DNA of 64,000 bases from Pasteurella sp030783905 (GTDB lineage: Bacteria > Pseudomonadota > Gammaproteobacteria > Enterobacterales > Pasteurellaceae): contig CP182107.1 of the NCBI GenBank assembly GCA_051122655.1, positions 2,202,453-2,266,452 of the forward strand, read 5' to 3'. The translations under genes and the position numbers were made by a program. Shown here piece after piece: positions 50,251-59,834 of the stretch; position 1 is the stretch's first letter; every line of letters begins with the position of its first letter. A model generated the notes under the pieces. That model searched no databases and was not told the DNA's origin. It was given only the letters and a program-made list of their open reading frames with translations.

Positions 50251-50622
50251 TTAATATTTTTGGCAAGTGGTAGTAGCAAGTTTTCCTGTTGAAGCATAGT
50301 TTTTCTCAGGAAATGTCAATGTGTTTTGCCCTTGTTTTTCTTGCCATTTGAGGGTGTTTTTGTCATTGATATAAAGAATTTGGCCCGCAGAAGAATGGTT
50401 GTTGAGGTAAGTAATATAGCTGTCTTTACCATCGCTAAATGCCATGCTGAGTACACCATTATCACGTTGCTTGATGGAGCCTTTGTAGCCATTTTCACAG
50501 CGGAACTTCATCAGTTTGCCTGATGATTTTTCTAAACCTGCGATGTCTACCCCATCAAGGCTGAGGCAGCCTGTTGTTGCCAAGGCAATAGCCACTGGAA
50601 TGAATTTTTTTACGATACGCAT
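50251..50622 (-). CDS. Small lipoprotein, MliC-like by pattern
   Basis: A 123-residue protein with a lipoprotein signal ending ATTGC (Cys19). The mature part has MKFRCENGYKGSIKQRDNGVLSMAFSDGKDSYITYLNNHSSAGQILYINDKNTLKWQEKQGQNTLTF, ending with a second Cys (TTCQKY). The order Cys near the start, DGK strand, SAG-like turn, aromatic W strand and C-terminal Cys resembles the MliC/PliC C-type lysozyme inhibitor fold, but the match is weak and unverified. It stands alone between rplI and glnA. Confidence 0.6.
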   Translation of the reverse strand: MRIVKKFIPVAIALATTGCLSLDGVDIAGLEKSSGKLMKFRCENGYKGSIKQRDNGVLSMAFSDGKDSYITYLNNHSSAGQILYINDKNTLKWQEKQGQNTLTFPEKNYASTGKLATTTCQKY

Positions 50623-50651
50623 AAAAGCTCCTTATTGATGAATATGAAATA

Positions 50652-50673
50652 GGCTCTCCAAAATAAGAGAGCC
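50652..50673 (-). terminator. Hairpin after glnA
   Basis: GGCTCTC/GAGAGCC stem with an 8-base loop, 47 bases past the glnA stop; the T-tract is weak (TATTTC). Confidence 0.55.
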
Positions 50674-50719
50674 GAATTCAATATGAAAAACAAATGTGGA
50701 TTCTACGCTATTTCTTGCG

Positions 50720-52138
50720 TTATGCGTAGTACATTTCAAATTCTACTGGGTGTGGTGTCATATTTAAGCGTTCGACTTCTTTACGCTTGATTGTGATAAA
50801 CGCATCGATAAACTCTTTTGTAAAGACATTGCCTTTGGTTAAGAATTCATAATCTGCTGCTAAAGCCGTTAATGCTTCTTCTAAGGAACTGGCTACCGCA
50901 GGGATATTTTGTAATTCTTCCGGTGGTAAATCATACAAGTTTTTGTCCATTGCATCACCGGGATGAATTTTATTGATAATTCCGTCTAGACCTGCCATTA
51001 ATAACGCCGCAAACGCCAGGTAAGGGTTGGCTAATGGATCGGGGAAACGGGCTTCAATACGGATCGCTTTCGGACTGGTTACGGCAGGGATACGAATAGA
51101 TGCAGAACGGTTACTTGCTGAATACGCTAATAACACAGGGGCTTCAAATCCTGGCACTAATCGTTTGTATGAGTTAGTGGATGGATTGGTGAAGGCATTT
51201 AACGCTTTGGCGTGTTTAATAATACCGCCGATATAGTAAAGTGCGGTTTCAGATAGCCCTGCGTACTTATCCCCTTGGAAAACGTTTTTACCGTCCTTGC
51301 TTAATGACATGTTGCAGTGCATACCCGAACCGTTATCTCCAGTAATGGGTTTTGGCATAAAGCAAGCGCTTTTTCCATGCTCGTAAGCCACGTTTTGTAC
51401 CACATATTTATAAATTTGCGTTTCATCGGCTTTTGCTGTCAACGTATTAAAACGTGTGGCGATTTCATTTTGTCCAGCAGTGGCCACTTCGTGGTGATGT
51501 GCTTCAATCACTAAGCCCATTTCTTCTAAAATTAAGCACATTTCAGAACGGATATCGTGTGCGCTATCAATCGGTGCAACGGCACAATAACCGCCTTTCT
51601 TTAATGGGCGGTAAGCATTGTTACCCTCTTCGTAGCCTTTATTGGTATTCCAAGCCGCTTCAATATCATCAACAGAATACGCATTGCGGTTCATTGATAC
51701 TTCAAAGCGCACATCGTCAAATAAGAAAAATTCGGGTTCTGGCCCAAATAATGCTTCATCAGCTACCCCAGTTGAGCGCATATAGTTTTCCGCACGAATA
51801 GCAATAGAGCGTGGGTCACGATCATAACTTTGCATGGTGGAAGGTTCGAAAATACTACAGCGGAGAGAGAGGGTGGGGATTTGAGCGAAAGGGTCAACAA
51901 CAGCGGTTTCTGGCATTGGCATCAACAGCATATCGGCTTTATTGATTGCCTTCCATCCCTCAACAGAGGAACCGTCGAACATTTTACCATCTTCAAATAA
52001 ATCTTCATCAACAAGATTAACAGGAAGCGATACACCGTGTTCTTTCCCTTTAATATCGGTAAAACGAAGTAAAACAAATTTGATATCGTATTCTTCAATG
52101 AGCTTGAATACGTTGGCGATAGCAGCTGTGTTTGACAT
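50720..52138 (-). CDS. glnA: Glutamine synthetase type I
   Basis: Makes glutamine from glutamate and ammonia. The 472-residue length is that of the GSI-beta dodecamer. Present are FDGSSVEGWKAI, EPEFFLFDDV, PKPITGDNGSGMHCN, RIPAVTSPKAIRIEARFPDPLANPYLAFAALLMAGLDG and the adenylylation site Tyr in NLYDLPPEE, so control by GlnE/GlnB is possible. An uptake core lies inside the gene near 51240. It is divergent from the sialyltransferase gene. Confidence 0.97.
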   Translation of the reverse strand: MSNTAAIANVFKLIEEYDIKFVLLRFTDIKGKEHGVSLPVNLVDEDLFEDGKMFDGSSVEGWKAINKADMLLMPMPETAVVDPFAQIPTLSLRCSIFEPSTMQSYDRDPRSIAIRAENYMRSTGVADEALFGPEPEFFLFDDVRFEVSMNRNAYSVDDIEAAWNTNKGYEEGNNAYRPLKKGGYCAVAPIDSAHDIRSEMCLILEEMGLVIEAHHHEVATAGQNEIATRFNTLTAKADETQIYKYVVQNVAYEHGKSACFMPKPITGDNGSGMHCNMSLSKDGKNVFQGDKYAGLSETALYYIGGIIKHAKALNAFTNPSTNSYKRLVPGFEAPVLLAYSASNRSASIRIPAVTSPKAIRIEARFPDPLANPYLAFAALLMAGLDGIINKIHPGDAMDKNLYDLPPEELQNIPAVASSLEEALTALAADYEFLTKGNVFTKEFIDAFITIKRKEVERLNMTPHPVEFEMYYA

Positions 52139-52294
52139 AAGAAACCCTTAGAGTTGAAAATGAATTATAAAGGGCTCAATATAATAAAAGTTATGCTATA
52201 AATCTAGTGTTTTATTTGCCTTTTTCTGATGTCTCAATCGCCTTTCGTGTATAATAAGCACTTGTAATAAGCAGTAACTATTCAAGGAAGATGT

Positions 52295-53209
52295 ATGAAT
52301 AAATTTACAAAACATGTTGTATCTAAAAAAGTAGCGGTTGTTGCCGGGAATGGTCAGAGTTTGGCTGAGATTGATTACAGCTTACTTCCAGAAAAATATG
52401 ATGTTTTTCGCTGTAATCAATTTTATTTTGAAGAACGTTATTTTTTAGGTAAAAAGCTAAAAGCGGTTTTCTTCACACCAAAGGTCTTTCTTGAGCAATA
52501 CTATACACTCTATCACCTCAAGCAAAATAATGAATATTTTGTTGATGAAATTATTTTATCCTCTTTTAATCATCCTACCGTAGATTTAGAACAGAATCAG
52601 AAAATACAAAATCTATTTGTAGATGCAATAAACGGATATGAAAATTATTTAGCTAAATTAACGGCTTTTGATGTTTATCTTCGTTATAAAGAATTGTATG
52701 AAAATCAAAGGATTACCTCTGGTGTGTATATGTGTGCGGTGGCGATTGCGATGGGATATACGGATATTTATTTAACCGGTATCGATTTTTATCAATCCAA
52801 TAAAGAAAAATATGCATTTGATTATAAGCAACCTAACATTCTTCACTTATTACCTGACTTTCAGAAAAACAAAATACAATTTGATTATCATCATGAACAT
52901 GTTGATTTAGAAGCGCTACGTTTCTTACAAGAACATTATCAGGTTAATCTGTATTCGCTTTCTCCGACCAGTCCTTTATCTGAACATTTTCCTGCGCCAC
53001 CGGTAGAAGCAAATGGTGAAGTGACATTTGTTGCACAGCAAAAAGAAAATTATATTCATGACATTTTACTGCCTCCTCGTTCTGTGTATGAGAAATTAGG
53101 GCTCGTTGTTTCTAAAAAAGAACGTTTTCATTCTAACCTGATTGTCAGATTGATTAGGGATGTATTGAAATTGCCAAGTGTATTAAAACATTATTTAAGA
53201 GAAAAATAG
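52295..53209 (+). CDS. GT42-family sialyltransferase (lipooligosaccharide)
   Basis: A 304-residue CMP-Neu5Ac-dependent transferase of family GT42 (CST-I/Lic3A type). The N-terminal signature is AVVAGNGQSLAEIDYSLLPEKYDVFRCNQFYFEERYFLGKKLKAVFF (about residues 14-60), and later SGVYMCAVAIAMGYTDIYLTGIDFY, both characteristic, with a conserved HHEH segment near 197. It probably caps lipooligosaccharide with sialic acid, masking it from the host. Comparable P. multocida and Haemophilus genes exist. The linkage (alpha-2,3) is inferred. No tetranucleotide repeat tract is present, so phase variation of the Lic3A kind is not visible. Confidence 0.9.
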   Translation: MNKFTKHVVSKKVAVVAGNGQSLAEIDYSLLPEKYDVFRCNQFYFEERYFLGKKLKAVFFTPKVFLEQYYTLYHLKQNNEYFVDEIILSSFNHPTVDLEQNQKIQNLFVDAINGYENYLAKLTAFDVYLRYKELYENQRITSGVYMCAVAIAMGYTDIYLTGIDFYQSNKEKYAFDYKQPNILHLLPDFQKNKIQFDYHHEHVDLEALRFLQEHYQVNLYSLSPTSPLSEHFPAPPVEANGEVTFVAQQKENYIHDILLPPRSVYEKLGLVVSKKERFHSNLIVRLIRDVLKLPSVLKHYLREK

Positions 53210-53330
53210 TAGTTTTTATGGCTCTGGAGGGGGAATCTGTTGTATAATCTTGCCCCTTTCGCACACTTTTTCGCTAAAAGTGCGGTCAGAAAAAGAACTT
53301 TTTCCTATTTCAATACATAAGATTTTCTCA

Positions 53331-55181
53331 ATGACAGATAAAATAGATATCAATAAATTGCGTAACATCGCAATTATCGCCCACGTTGACCATGGTAAGA
53401 CTACCCTTGTTGATAAACTTTTACAGCAATCTGGCACCTTAGAGGCATCACGTAGTGATGCTGATGAACGCGTGATGGATTCTAACGACATCGAAAAAGA
53501 ACGTGGTATTACCATTTTAGCTAAAAATACAGCTATTAATTGGAATGACTATCGTATCAATATCGTAGATACCCCTGGACACGCGGACTTCGGTGGCGAA
53601 GTAGAACGTGTGATGTCAATGGTAGATTGCGTACTTTTAATTGTAGATGCTTTTGATGGTCCGATGCCACAAACGCGTTTCGTGACACAAAAAGCCTTTG
53701 CACATGGTTTAAAACCCATCGTTGTCATTAATAAAGTTGACCGTCCAGGCGCACGCCCTGATTGGGTGGTGGACCAAGTGTTTGATCTGTTCGTTAATCT
53801 TGGTGCAACGGATGAGCAATTAGATTTCCCTATTATTTATGCTTCCGCATTAAATGGTGTTGCGGGTCTTGAACATGATGAGTTAGCAGAAGATATGACC
53901 CCGTTATTTGAAGCGATTGTGAAACATGTTGAGCCACCTAAAGTGGAGCTTGAACAGCCTTTCCAAATGCAAATTTCACAGCTTGACTATAATAGCTATG
54001 TGGGGGTTATTGGTATCGGCCGTATCAAACGCGGTTCAGTCAAACCGAACCAAGCTGTCAGCATTATTGACAGCGAAGGCAAAACCCGTACAGGTAAAAT
54101 TGGTCAAGTGTTAGGCCACCTTGGTTTGCAACGTTATGAAACCGAGCGTGCTTATGCTGGCGATATTATTGCGATCACGGGGTTAGGCGAATTAAATATT
54201 TCCGACACAATTTGCGATATTAACAATGTCGAAGCCTTACCTGCATTAAGTGTAGATGAGCCGACCGTGACGATGTTCTTCTGTGTGAATACCTCACCAT
54301 TCTGTGGTAAAGAAGGGAAATTCGTGACCTCTCGTCAAATTCTTGAGCGTTTAAATAAAGAATTAGTGCACAATGTTGCGTTACGTGTCGAAGAAACAGA
54401 AGATCCTGATGCCTTTAGAGTATCTGGTCGTGGTGAATTACACCTTTCTGTTTTAATCGAAAATATGCGTCGCGAGGGCTATGAATTAGCTGTGTCACGC
54501 CCACGTGTTATCTATAAAGAGATCGATGGTCGCAAACAAGAACCATTTGAACAAGTTACCATTGATATTGAAGAACAGCACCAAGGGTCGGTGATGGAAG
54601 CCTTAGGTATTCGTAAAGGTGAAGTGCGTGATATGGTGCCAGATGGTAAAGGACGTACTCGTTTAGAATATGTTATTCCTAGCCGTGGTTTAATTGGCTT
54701 CCGTGGTGAGTTTATGACCATGACCTCGGGGACGGGTTTACTGTATTCAAGTTTCAGCCATTACGATGATATTAAAGCAGGTGAAATTGGGCAACGTAAA
54801 AACGGTGTTTTAATTTCGAATGCGACAGGGAAAGCATTGGCTTATGCATTATTTAGTTTACAGGAACGTGGTAAGTTAATGATTGAACACGGTACTGAAG
54901 TGTATGAAGGTCAAATTATTGGTATCCATAGCCGTTCAAATGACTTAACCGTAAACTGTTTACAAGGTAAGAAATTAACTAACATGCGTGCCTCAGGTAA
55001 AGATGAAGCGGTTGTGTTAGTGCCACCTGTCCGCTTTAGCTTAGAACAAGCGATTGAGTTTATTGATGACGATGAGTTAGTGGAAGTGACACCAAGCTCA
55101 ATTCGTATTCGTAAAAAATTGTTAACGGAAACCGATCGTAAGCGTGCAAGCCGTACCACAACCAGTACGAGCACCCACTAA
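53331..55181 (+). CDS. typA: GTPase TypA/BipA
   Basis: A ribosome-associated translational GTPase needed for stress and cold growth. The start was set at MTDKIDINKLRNIAIIAHVDHGKTT, giving 616 residues; the frame is open 27 codons further upstream, through a region that carries an uptake core. The G1 AHVDHGKTT, G2 GITILAKNT, G3 DTPGHADFGGEVER and G4 NKVDRPGARP motifs are present, and the C-terminal domain is long and basic. E. coli BipA has 607 residues. Confidence 0.96.
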   Translation: MTDKIDINKLRNIAIIAHVDHGKTTLVDKLLQQSGTLEASRSDADERVMDSNDIEKERGITILAKNTAINWNDYRINIVDTPGHADFGGEVERVMSMVDCVLLIVDAFDGPMPQTRFVTQKAFAHGLKPIVVINKVDRPGARPDWVVDQVFDLFVNLGATDEQLDFPIIYASALNGVAGLEHDELAEDMTPLFEAIVKHVEPPKVELEQPFQMQISQLDYNSYVGVIGIGRIKRGSVKPNQAVSIIDSEGKTRTGKIGQVLGHLGLQRYETERAYAGDIIAITGLGELNISDTICDINNVEALPALSVDEPTVTMFFCVNTSPFCGKEGKFVTSRQILERLNKELVHNVALRVEETEDPDAFRVSGRGELHLSVLIENMRREGYELAVSRPRVIYKEIDGRKQEPFEQVTIDIEEQHQGSVMEALGIRKGEVRDMVPDGKGRTRLEYVIPSRGLIGFRGEFMTMTSGTGLLYSSFSHYDDIKAGEIGQRKNGVLISNATGKALAYALFSLQERGKLMIEHGTEVYEGQIIGIHSRSNDLTVNCLQGKKLTNMRASGKDEAVVLVPPVRFSLEQAIEFIDDDELVEVTPSSIRIRKKLLTETDRKRASRTTTSTSTH

Positions 55182-55487
55182 TCTTTGACATTTTGTCGAT
55201 GTATCACGACCGTACCCATTAAAGTGCGGTCGTTTTTTTTTGCTTTTCTCAACAACTTATCAGTACGCTTAGTGCGCGTTTTGATTAAAAATAAAACTGC
55301 TGTGTTGCTTTTGTGTTAGGATGTTGCTTAGTGGTCGAGATGAGAGAAAAGTGGTTTATTTTTGTAAAAATGTGTTTATTTGATCAATCATTAAGCTTTT
55401 CTTAATTTTTATACTGTTAAATATGTTCATCGAAAGGCAAGTGGCTTTTTGAACCGTTATTTTTTATTAACTTTTATATAGGAACAG
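55182..55487 (+). other. typA-downstream gap (about 306 bases)
   Basis: No gene was seen. It holds the typA terminator (55206-55241) and a long AT-rich stretch before the BOF-family gene. No clear promoter was identified. Confidence 0.75.
55206..55241 (+). terminator. Terminator after typA
   Basis: ACGACCG (55206-55212) pairs with CGGTCGT (55227-55233); the right arm belongs to an uptake core, and a run of nine T follows. Confidence 0.85.
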
Positions 55488-55490
55488 ATG

Positions 55491-55862
55491 ATGAAAAAAT
55501 TAATCGCATTCACTTCACTTTTAGCGATGTCAGGTATGGCGATTGCACAAGGTGGTTTCCAAAACAACAGTAATAATACAGGTGGTGGGTTTGCTGGAAA
55601 TGCCAGTATTACTAGCGTGAAAGCTGCCCTAGACGCCAAAGATGATATGCCCGTCTCTATTGAAGGCCACATCGTCAAACAAATTGATGGCGATGAGTTT
55701 ATTTTCCGTGATGTAGCGGGCACTGAAATCCGTATTGATGTCAGTGATCGTGCTTGGAATGGACAGACGATTCAACCGAATGATTTGATCATTATCCAAG
55801 GCAAAGTCGATAAAGAATGGAATAAAACCGATATCGATGTCAAAAATATCATTAAGAAATAA
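55491..55862 (+). CDS. Periplasmic BOF-family (YgiW/DUF388) protein
   Basis: A 123-residue protein with a signal peptide (about 1-19, ending GMAIAQ) and an OB-fold domain: SITSVKAALDAKDDMPVSIEGHIVKQIDGDEFIFRDVAGTEIRIDVSDRAW...IIQGKVDKEWNKTDIDVKNIIK. It is the bacterial OB-fold family that includes YgiW/VisP, linked to stress tolerance. Two ATG codons are adjacent; the second (55491) has better spacing from AGGA at 55480-55483. The gene ends 24 bases from the convergent trmO. Confidence 0.85.
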   Translation: MKKLIAFTSLLAMSGMAIAQGGFQNNSNNTGGGFAGNASITSVKAALDAKDDMPVSIEGHIVKQIDGDEFIFRDVAGTEIRIDVSDRAWNGQTIQPNDLIIIQGKVDKEWNKTDIDVKNIIKK

Positions 55863-55886
55863 TTCGTGCAGTGCGACAATGTCATA

Positions 55887-56627
55887 TTAGTCGCACTTTT
55901 TCTTTTCTACCTCTTCTATATCTAAAATGCGTGCTTGCTGTTCCTCTGTTGTTTCCATTTGCCAACGAATATTAAATTCATGCAATCGAATACCATAAAT
56001 GCGCGTTTGTTGCTGTTTGTGCTGATAGGCTGGACGCGGATCTTGGGCGATCACGTCACTCACAAAACGGGTAAAGTGCGGTCGTTTTTCTTCTATTTTC
56101 TGGCATTGTTGTTGCGCGATCTCACTCAATGTCACCTTAAGTTTAGGCAGAGGTTTTTGTTGGGCAAAGCCTGATTGAGCAAGCGGTTCACTGTCTGCGT
56201 AGGCAAGATAGGGTTTAATATCAAAGATCGGCGTACCATCGACTAAATCCACTGCACCTAAATGAAGACGAACCTTACCGTTTTGACATTCCACTCGGCG
56301 TAATTCCACTTTGGATAAACCTAAGGGATTAGGCCTATGGGTTGAACGGGAGGCAAACACGCCGACGCGTTGATTCCCTCCCAAACGAGGTGGTCTGACG
56401 GTCGGGCGCCATTTGCCAGTCGGTACCTTATCAAATTGAAAAATTAACCATAAATGACTAAATTGTGCTAATCCTCTCACCGCTTCCGCTTGATTATAAG
56501 GCGGCAATAATTCGATGATCCCTGTGCCATCTTGAACTAAGTCGGGTTGACGTGGTACAGAAAACTTTTCTTTATAAGGGGTATGAATAAGGCCAATCGG
56601 GTGTAACTGGAGTGATAAGTCAGACAT
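55887..56627 (-). CDS. trmO: tRNA (N6-threonylcarbamoyladenosine(37)-N6)-methyltransferase TrmO
   Basis: Methylates t6A37 in some tRNAs. The 246-residue protein has the family's YaeB fold: LHPIGLIHTPYKEKFSVPRQPDL, GLAQFSHLWLIFQFDKV, VRPPRLGGNQRVGVFASRSTHRPNPLGLSKVEL and VDLVDGTPIFDIKPYLAYADS. The start was set at MSDLSLQLHPIG; the frame opens 4 codons earlier. An uptake core lies in the gene near 56073. The closest E. coli type is YaeB/TrmO. Confidence 0.93.
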   Translation of the reverse strand: MSDLSLQLHPIGLIHTPYKEKFSVPRQPDLVQDGTGIIELLPPYNQAEAVRGLAQFSHLWLIFQFDKVPTGKWRPTVRPPRLGGNQRVGVFASRSTHRPNPLGLSKVELRRVECQNGKVRLHLGAVDLVDGTPIFDIKPYLAYADSEPLAQSGFAQQKPLPKLKVTLSEIAQQQCQKIEEKRPHFTRFVSDVIAQDPRPAYQHKQQQTRIYGIRLHEFNIRWQMETTEEQQARILDIEEVEKKKCD

Positions 56628-56728
56628 ATTTTCCTTCATATACAGATTTCGTGTAAAATAAAGCAGTTTAACTATTTTACGTAAAAGTATGTGGAAAAGC
56701 GTGCTTTTTCTTTTAACAAGTGATGTTT

Positions 56729-57634
56729 ATGACAAATAATTTATTAAAAAAGTGGGTGGAAACGGCGAGACCAAAAACCTTGCCATTAGCAATCGCGTCA
56801 ATTATCACGGGCGCATCGTTGGCGTATTGGTCTGGTAAATTTAGTGGCACCATTGCGCTATGGTGCCTAATTACGACGGTGTTACTACAAATTCTCTCAA
56901 ATTTTGCCAATGATTATGGCGATCATCAAAAAGGCTCGGATACGGCAGAGCGAATTGGTCCTTTACGTGCGATTCAGCAAGGTCAGATCAACGCGAGCCA
57001 GCTGAAGAAAGGGTTAGTTGTCGTCGCATTAGCGAGCTTATGTTCAGGGGCAATCTTAATTATTGTGGCGTATCAGTCCTTAGCTGATTTATTGGCATTT
57101 AGCCTGTTAGGGGTATTGGCGGTGATTGCTGCCATTACTTACACCGTGGGGGCAAAACCTTATGGTTATATGGGGTTAGGTGATTTATCGGTTTTGCTCT
57201 TTTTTGGTTTGCTCGGGGTGGGCGGAAGTTACTACCTCCAGACTCAACAAGTCAATCTAGCCATTTTATTACCTGCCTTTGCTTCCGGTTTATTAGCAAG
57301 TGCGGTATTAAATATCAATAATTTACGCGATATTGAACAAGACCGTCAAGTCGGTAAAAATACCTTAGCGGTGCGTTTAGGGAATGAAAAAGGGCGAGTT
57401 TATCACGCTATCTTATTACTTATTGCTGTATTGTGTTATTTCCTTTTCAGTTTGTTTTATGTACAGAAAATGACAGGCTTTATCTTCCTTTTCGCTATCC
57501 CTTTGTTTGTGAAACATGCTTACTTTGTATATCAAAATAAGTCACCGCTTACTTTACGACCAATGCTTGCGCAAATGTCATTATTGGCGTTACTTATCAA
57601 TCTGTTATTTAGTTTAGGCTTGCTTATCAGCTAG
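56729..57634 (+). CDS. menA: 1,4-dihydroxy-2-naphthoate polyprenyltransferase
   Basis: Attaches the polyprenyl tail in menaquinone synthesis, an integral membrane enzyme. About nine helices; the prenyl-diphosphate motif NDYGDHQKGSDT (about residues 64-75), with the second Asp-rich motif NNLRDIEQDRQVGKNT. The start at 56729 gives MTNNLLKKWVETARPKTLPLA and is better spaced from AACAAG than the upstream 56723 ATG. menA followed by rraA is also the E. coli order. Confidence 0.94.
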   Translation: MTNNLLKKWVETARPKTLPLAIASIITGASLAYWSGKFSGTIALWCLITTVLLQILSNFANDYGDHQKGSDTAERIGPLRAIQQGQINASQLKKGLVVVALASLCSGAILIIVAYQSLADLLAFSLLGVLAVIAAITYTVGAKPYGYMGLGDLSVLLFFGLLGVGGSYYLQTQQVNLAILLPAFASGLLASAVLNINNLRDIEQDRQVGKNTLAVRLGNEKGRVYHAILLLIAVLCYFLFSLFYVQKMTGFIFLFAIPLFVKHAYFVYQNKSPLTLRPMLAQMSLLALLINLLFSLGLLIS

Positions 57635-57684
57635 TAATAGGCATATACTAACGAAATGAATTTTCTTCAAAATAAGGTAATGTT

Positions 57685-58188
57685 ATGTACATTGATACTT
57701 CCGAGCTTTGTGATATTTATCTTGATCAAGTGGATGTGGTAGAACCTATTTTTTCAAGTTTTGGTGGCGTCAGTCGTTTCTATGGTAAAGTTACCACCGT
57801 AAAATGCTTTGAAAATAATGGCTTGATTGCAGAAATTTTAGAAGAGAACGGTGAAGGCCGTGTGTTGTTAGTGGACGGTGGTGGTGCAGTTCGTCGTGCT
57901 TTAGTGGATGCTGAGCTAGCACAATTAGCGGTAGATAATGGTTGGGAAGGCATCATTGTTTACGGCGCCGTCCGCCAAATTCAACAGCTCGAAGAGATGG
58001 ATATTGGCATCCATGCCTTAGCACCTATTCCCGTTGGTGCAGATAAACAGAGCATTGGTGACATTGATGTCCCTGTAAATTTTGGTGGTGTCACCTTTTT
58101 CCCCGAAGATTATGTGTATGCGGATTTAACCGGTATTATCTTATCGCAAGAACCTTTGGAACTCGATGAATTTAACGAAGTGTCATAA
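57685..58188 (+). CDS. rraA: Regulator of ribonuclease E activity A
   Basis: Binds RNase E and inhibits RNA decay in enterobacteria. The 167-residue length and the blocks DTSELCDIYLDQVDVVEPIFSSFGG, LVDGGGAVRRALVDAELAQLAVDNGWEGIIVYGAVR and GDIDVPVNFGGVTFFPEDYVYADLTGII are typical. It was once called MenG, which is not its function. It lies 50 bases after menA and is followed by a terminator. Confidence 0.95.
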   Translation: MYIDTSELCDIYLDQVDVVEPIFSSFGGVSRFYGKVTTVKCFENNGLIAEILEENGEGRVLLVDGGGAVRRALVDAELAQLAVDNGWEGIIVYGAVRQIQQLEEMDIGIHALAPIPVGADKQSIGDIDVPVNFGGVTFFPEDYVYADLTGIILSQEPLELDEFNEVS

Positions 58189-58209
58189 TACGTTTGTATG
58201 ACATGGCAT

Positions 58210-58253
58210 AAAAGTGCAGCGGAAGAAAGTCAAATTTCCCGCTGCACTTTTTT
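58210..58253 (+). terminator. Terminator after rraA
   Basis: AAAAGTGCAGCGG (58210-58222) pairs with CCGCTGCACTTTT (58239-58251). The arms are degenerate uptake cores (AAGTGCAGC in place of AAGTGCGGT), showing how the pair can drift while keeping the hairpin. Confidence 0.8.
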
Positions 58254-58406
58254 ATTGTGTGATTGTTTTTATGCGCGTGTTCACAAATCCGTATAAAATT
58301 TGTTGCTTTTTATTAACATAATGGTAATTTTCCTAAAAGTCTTGTTCATCACTTGAACAGCATTTTTCCCCTTTTTTCATCATGCTTTATTTAGAAGGAT
58401 AACATT

Positions 58407-59798
58407 ATGAATCTTGCAGAGACCCCAACAAAAAATGGCGTTAATCGAAATGCCATCATTTTCTTATTCGATATTGTCATCTTTTTTATTTTATTGAATG
58501 TGTTACCTTTCGATCCGAAAGCCAATAAAGGTTTAGCCTTATTAGTCTTTATTGCTATTCTTTGGTTGACGGAAGCATTACATGTGACAGTGACTGCATT
58601 ATTAGTGCCTTTACTCGCAGTTGGTTTAGGTTTAGTTGCCACCAAAAGTGCCTTAGCCGCCTTTGCCGATCCAACGATTTTCTTGTTCTTTGGTGGGTTT
58701 GCCTTAGCGACGGCATTACATATTCAACATCTGGATCGTATGATTGCGAATAAAATTATGGCATTAGCGAAAGGCAAATTATTTGTGGCCAGTATTTACT
58801 TGTTTTCCATTACCGCGTTTTTGTCTATGTGGATGAGTAATACCGCGACGGCAGCCATGATGTTACCATTAGCTATGGGGGTATTAAGCCAAATGGACAG
58901 AGAAGCCAATCATAATACCTATGTTTTCATTCTATTAGGGATTGCTTATAGTGCCAATATTGGTGGGATGGGCACCCTTGTCGGGAGTCCGCCAAATGCG
59001 ATTGTCGCGTCTCAATTAAAATTGACCTTCTCGGATTGGTTACAATATGGTTTACCTATCATGTTGATTTTAATGCCTCTCATGATCGCGACCCTGTATA
59101 TGGTCTTTAAGCCAAAATTGAATGTGCGTTTTGAAAAGCATTTTGAAAAAATTGAAATGACTAAATCACGCATTATTACCTTATGTATTTTTGTCACCAT
59201 TGCACTATGTTGGGTATTTAGTAGTCATATTAATCCGGCACTATCTAGCTTATTAGGTTTAGAAAAGAAAATAGCCAGCTTTGATAGTATCGTGGCGTTA
59301 TTAGCCGCTGTGGTGATTTGTTCTACGGGGGTAGCAACCTGGAAACAAATTCAAGACAATACGGATTGGGGGGTATTAATGCTTTTTGGTGGTGGTTTAA
59401 CCTTGAGTGCCGTATTACGCGACTCAGGTGCCAGTAAGATTTTAGCGGACGGTATTGTCTTTTTAATTGAAGGTGGGCATTTCTATTTGATTGGTTTATT
59501 GGTGGCGGCATTTATTATTTTCTTAACCGAATTTACCTCCAACACCGCGAGTGCCGCATTATTAGTGCCAATTTTCATTTCGATTGCACAGTCTTTAGGT
59601 ATGCCAGAACTTGGACTTGCACTTATTATTGGTCTAGGTGCTTCTTGTGCCTTTATGTTACCTGTGGCCACACCTCCAAATGCGATTGTATTTGGTACTG
59701 GCGAGATCAAACAGCGTGAGATGGTAAGAGTTGGGGTGTTGTTAAATCTCGTTTGTATTGTTGTGATTGCAACAGTCGGTTATTTCTTCTGGCTCTAA
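58407..59798 (+). CDS. DASS-family sodium/anion symporter
   Basis: A 463-residue membrane protein of the SLC13/DASS family, which takes up dicarboxylates such as citrate or succinate, or sulfate, with sodium. Two family SNT motifs are present: MSNTATAAMMLP (about residue 140) and TSNTASAALLVP (about 375), each with a hairpin, plus NIGGMGTLVGSPPNAIV and MLPVATPPNAIVFGTG. The substrate is not shown. SD AAGGATAACATT. Monocistronic, with an uptake-pair terminator after it. Confidence 0.85.
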   Translation: MNLAETPTKNGVNRNAIIFLFDIVIFFILLNVLPFDPKANKGLALLVFIAILWLTEALHVTVTALLVPLLAVGLGLVATKSALAAFADPTIFLFFGGFALATALHIQHLDRMIANKIMALAKGKLFVASIYLFSITAFLSMWMSNTATAAMMLPLAMGVLSQMDREANHNTYVFILLGIAYSANIGGMGTLVGSPPNAIVASQLKLTFSDWLQYGLPIMLILMPLMIATLYMVFKPKLNVRFEKHFEKIEMTKSRIITLCIFVTIALCWVFSSHINPALSSLLGLEKKIASFDSIVALLAAVVICSTGVATWKQIQDNTDWGVLMLFGGGLTLSAVLRDSGASKILADGIVFLIEGGHFYLIGLLVAAFIIFLTEFTSNTASAALLVPIFISIAQSLGMPELGLALIIGLGASCAFMLPVATPPNAIVFGTGEIKQREMVRVGVLLNLVCIVVIATVGYFFWL

Positions 59799-59834
59799 AA
59801 GCAGATTGGCGCATTCATCCTGAGGCGATAAAAA

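Noticed and set aside
52139..52310. CAAT-type tetranucleotide repeats before the sialyltransferase gene
   Set aside because: No repeated tetranucleotide tract is present in the upstream region or first codons.
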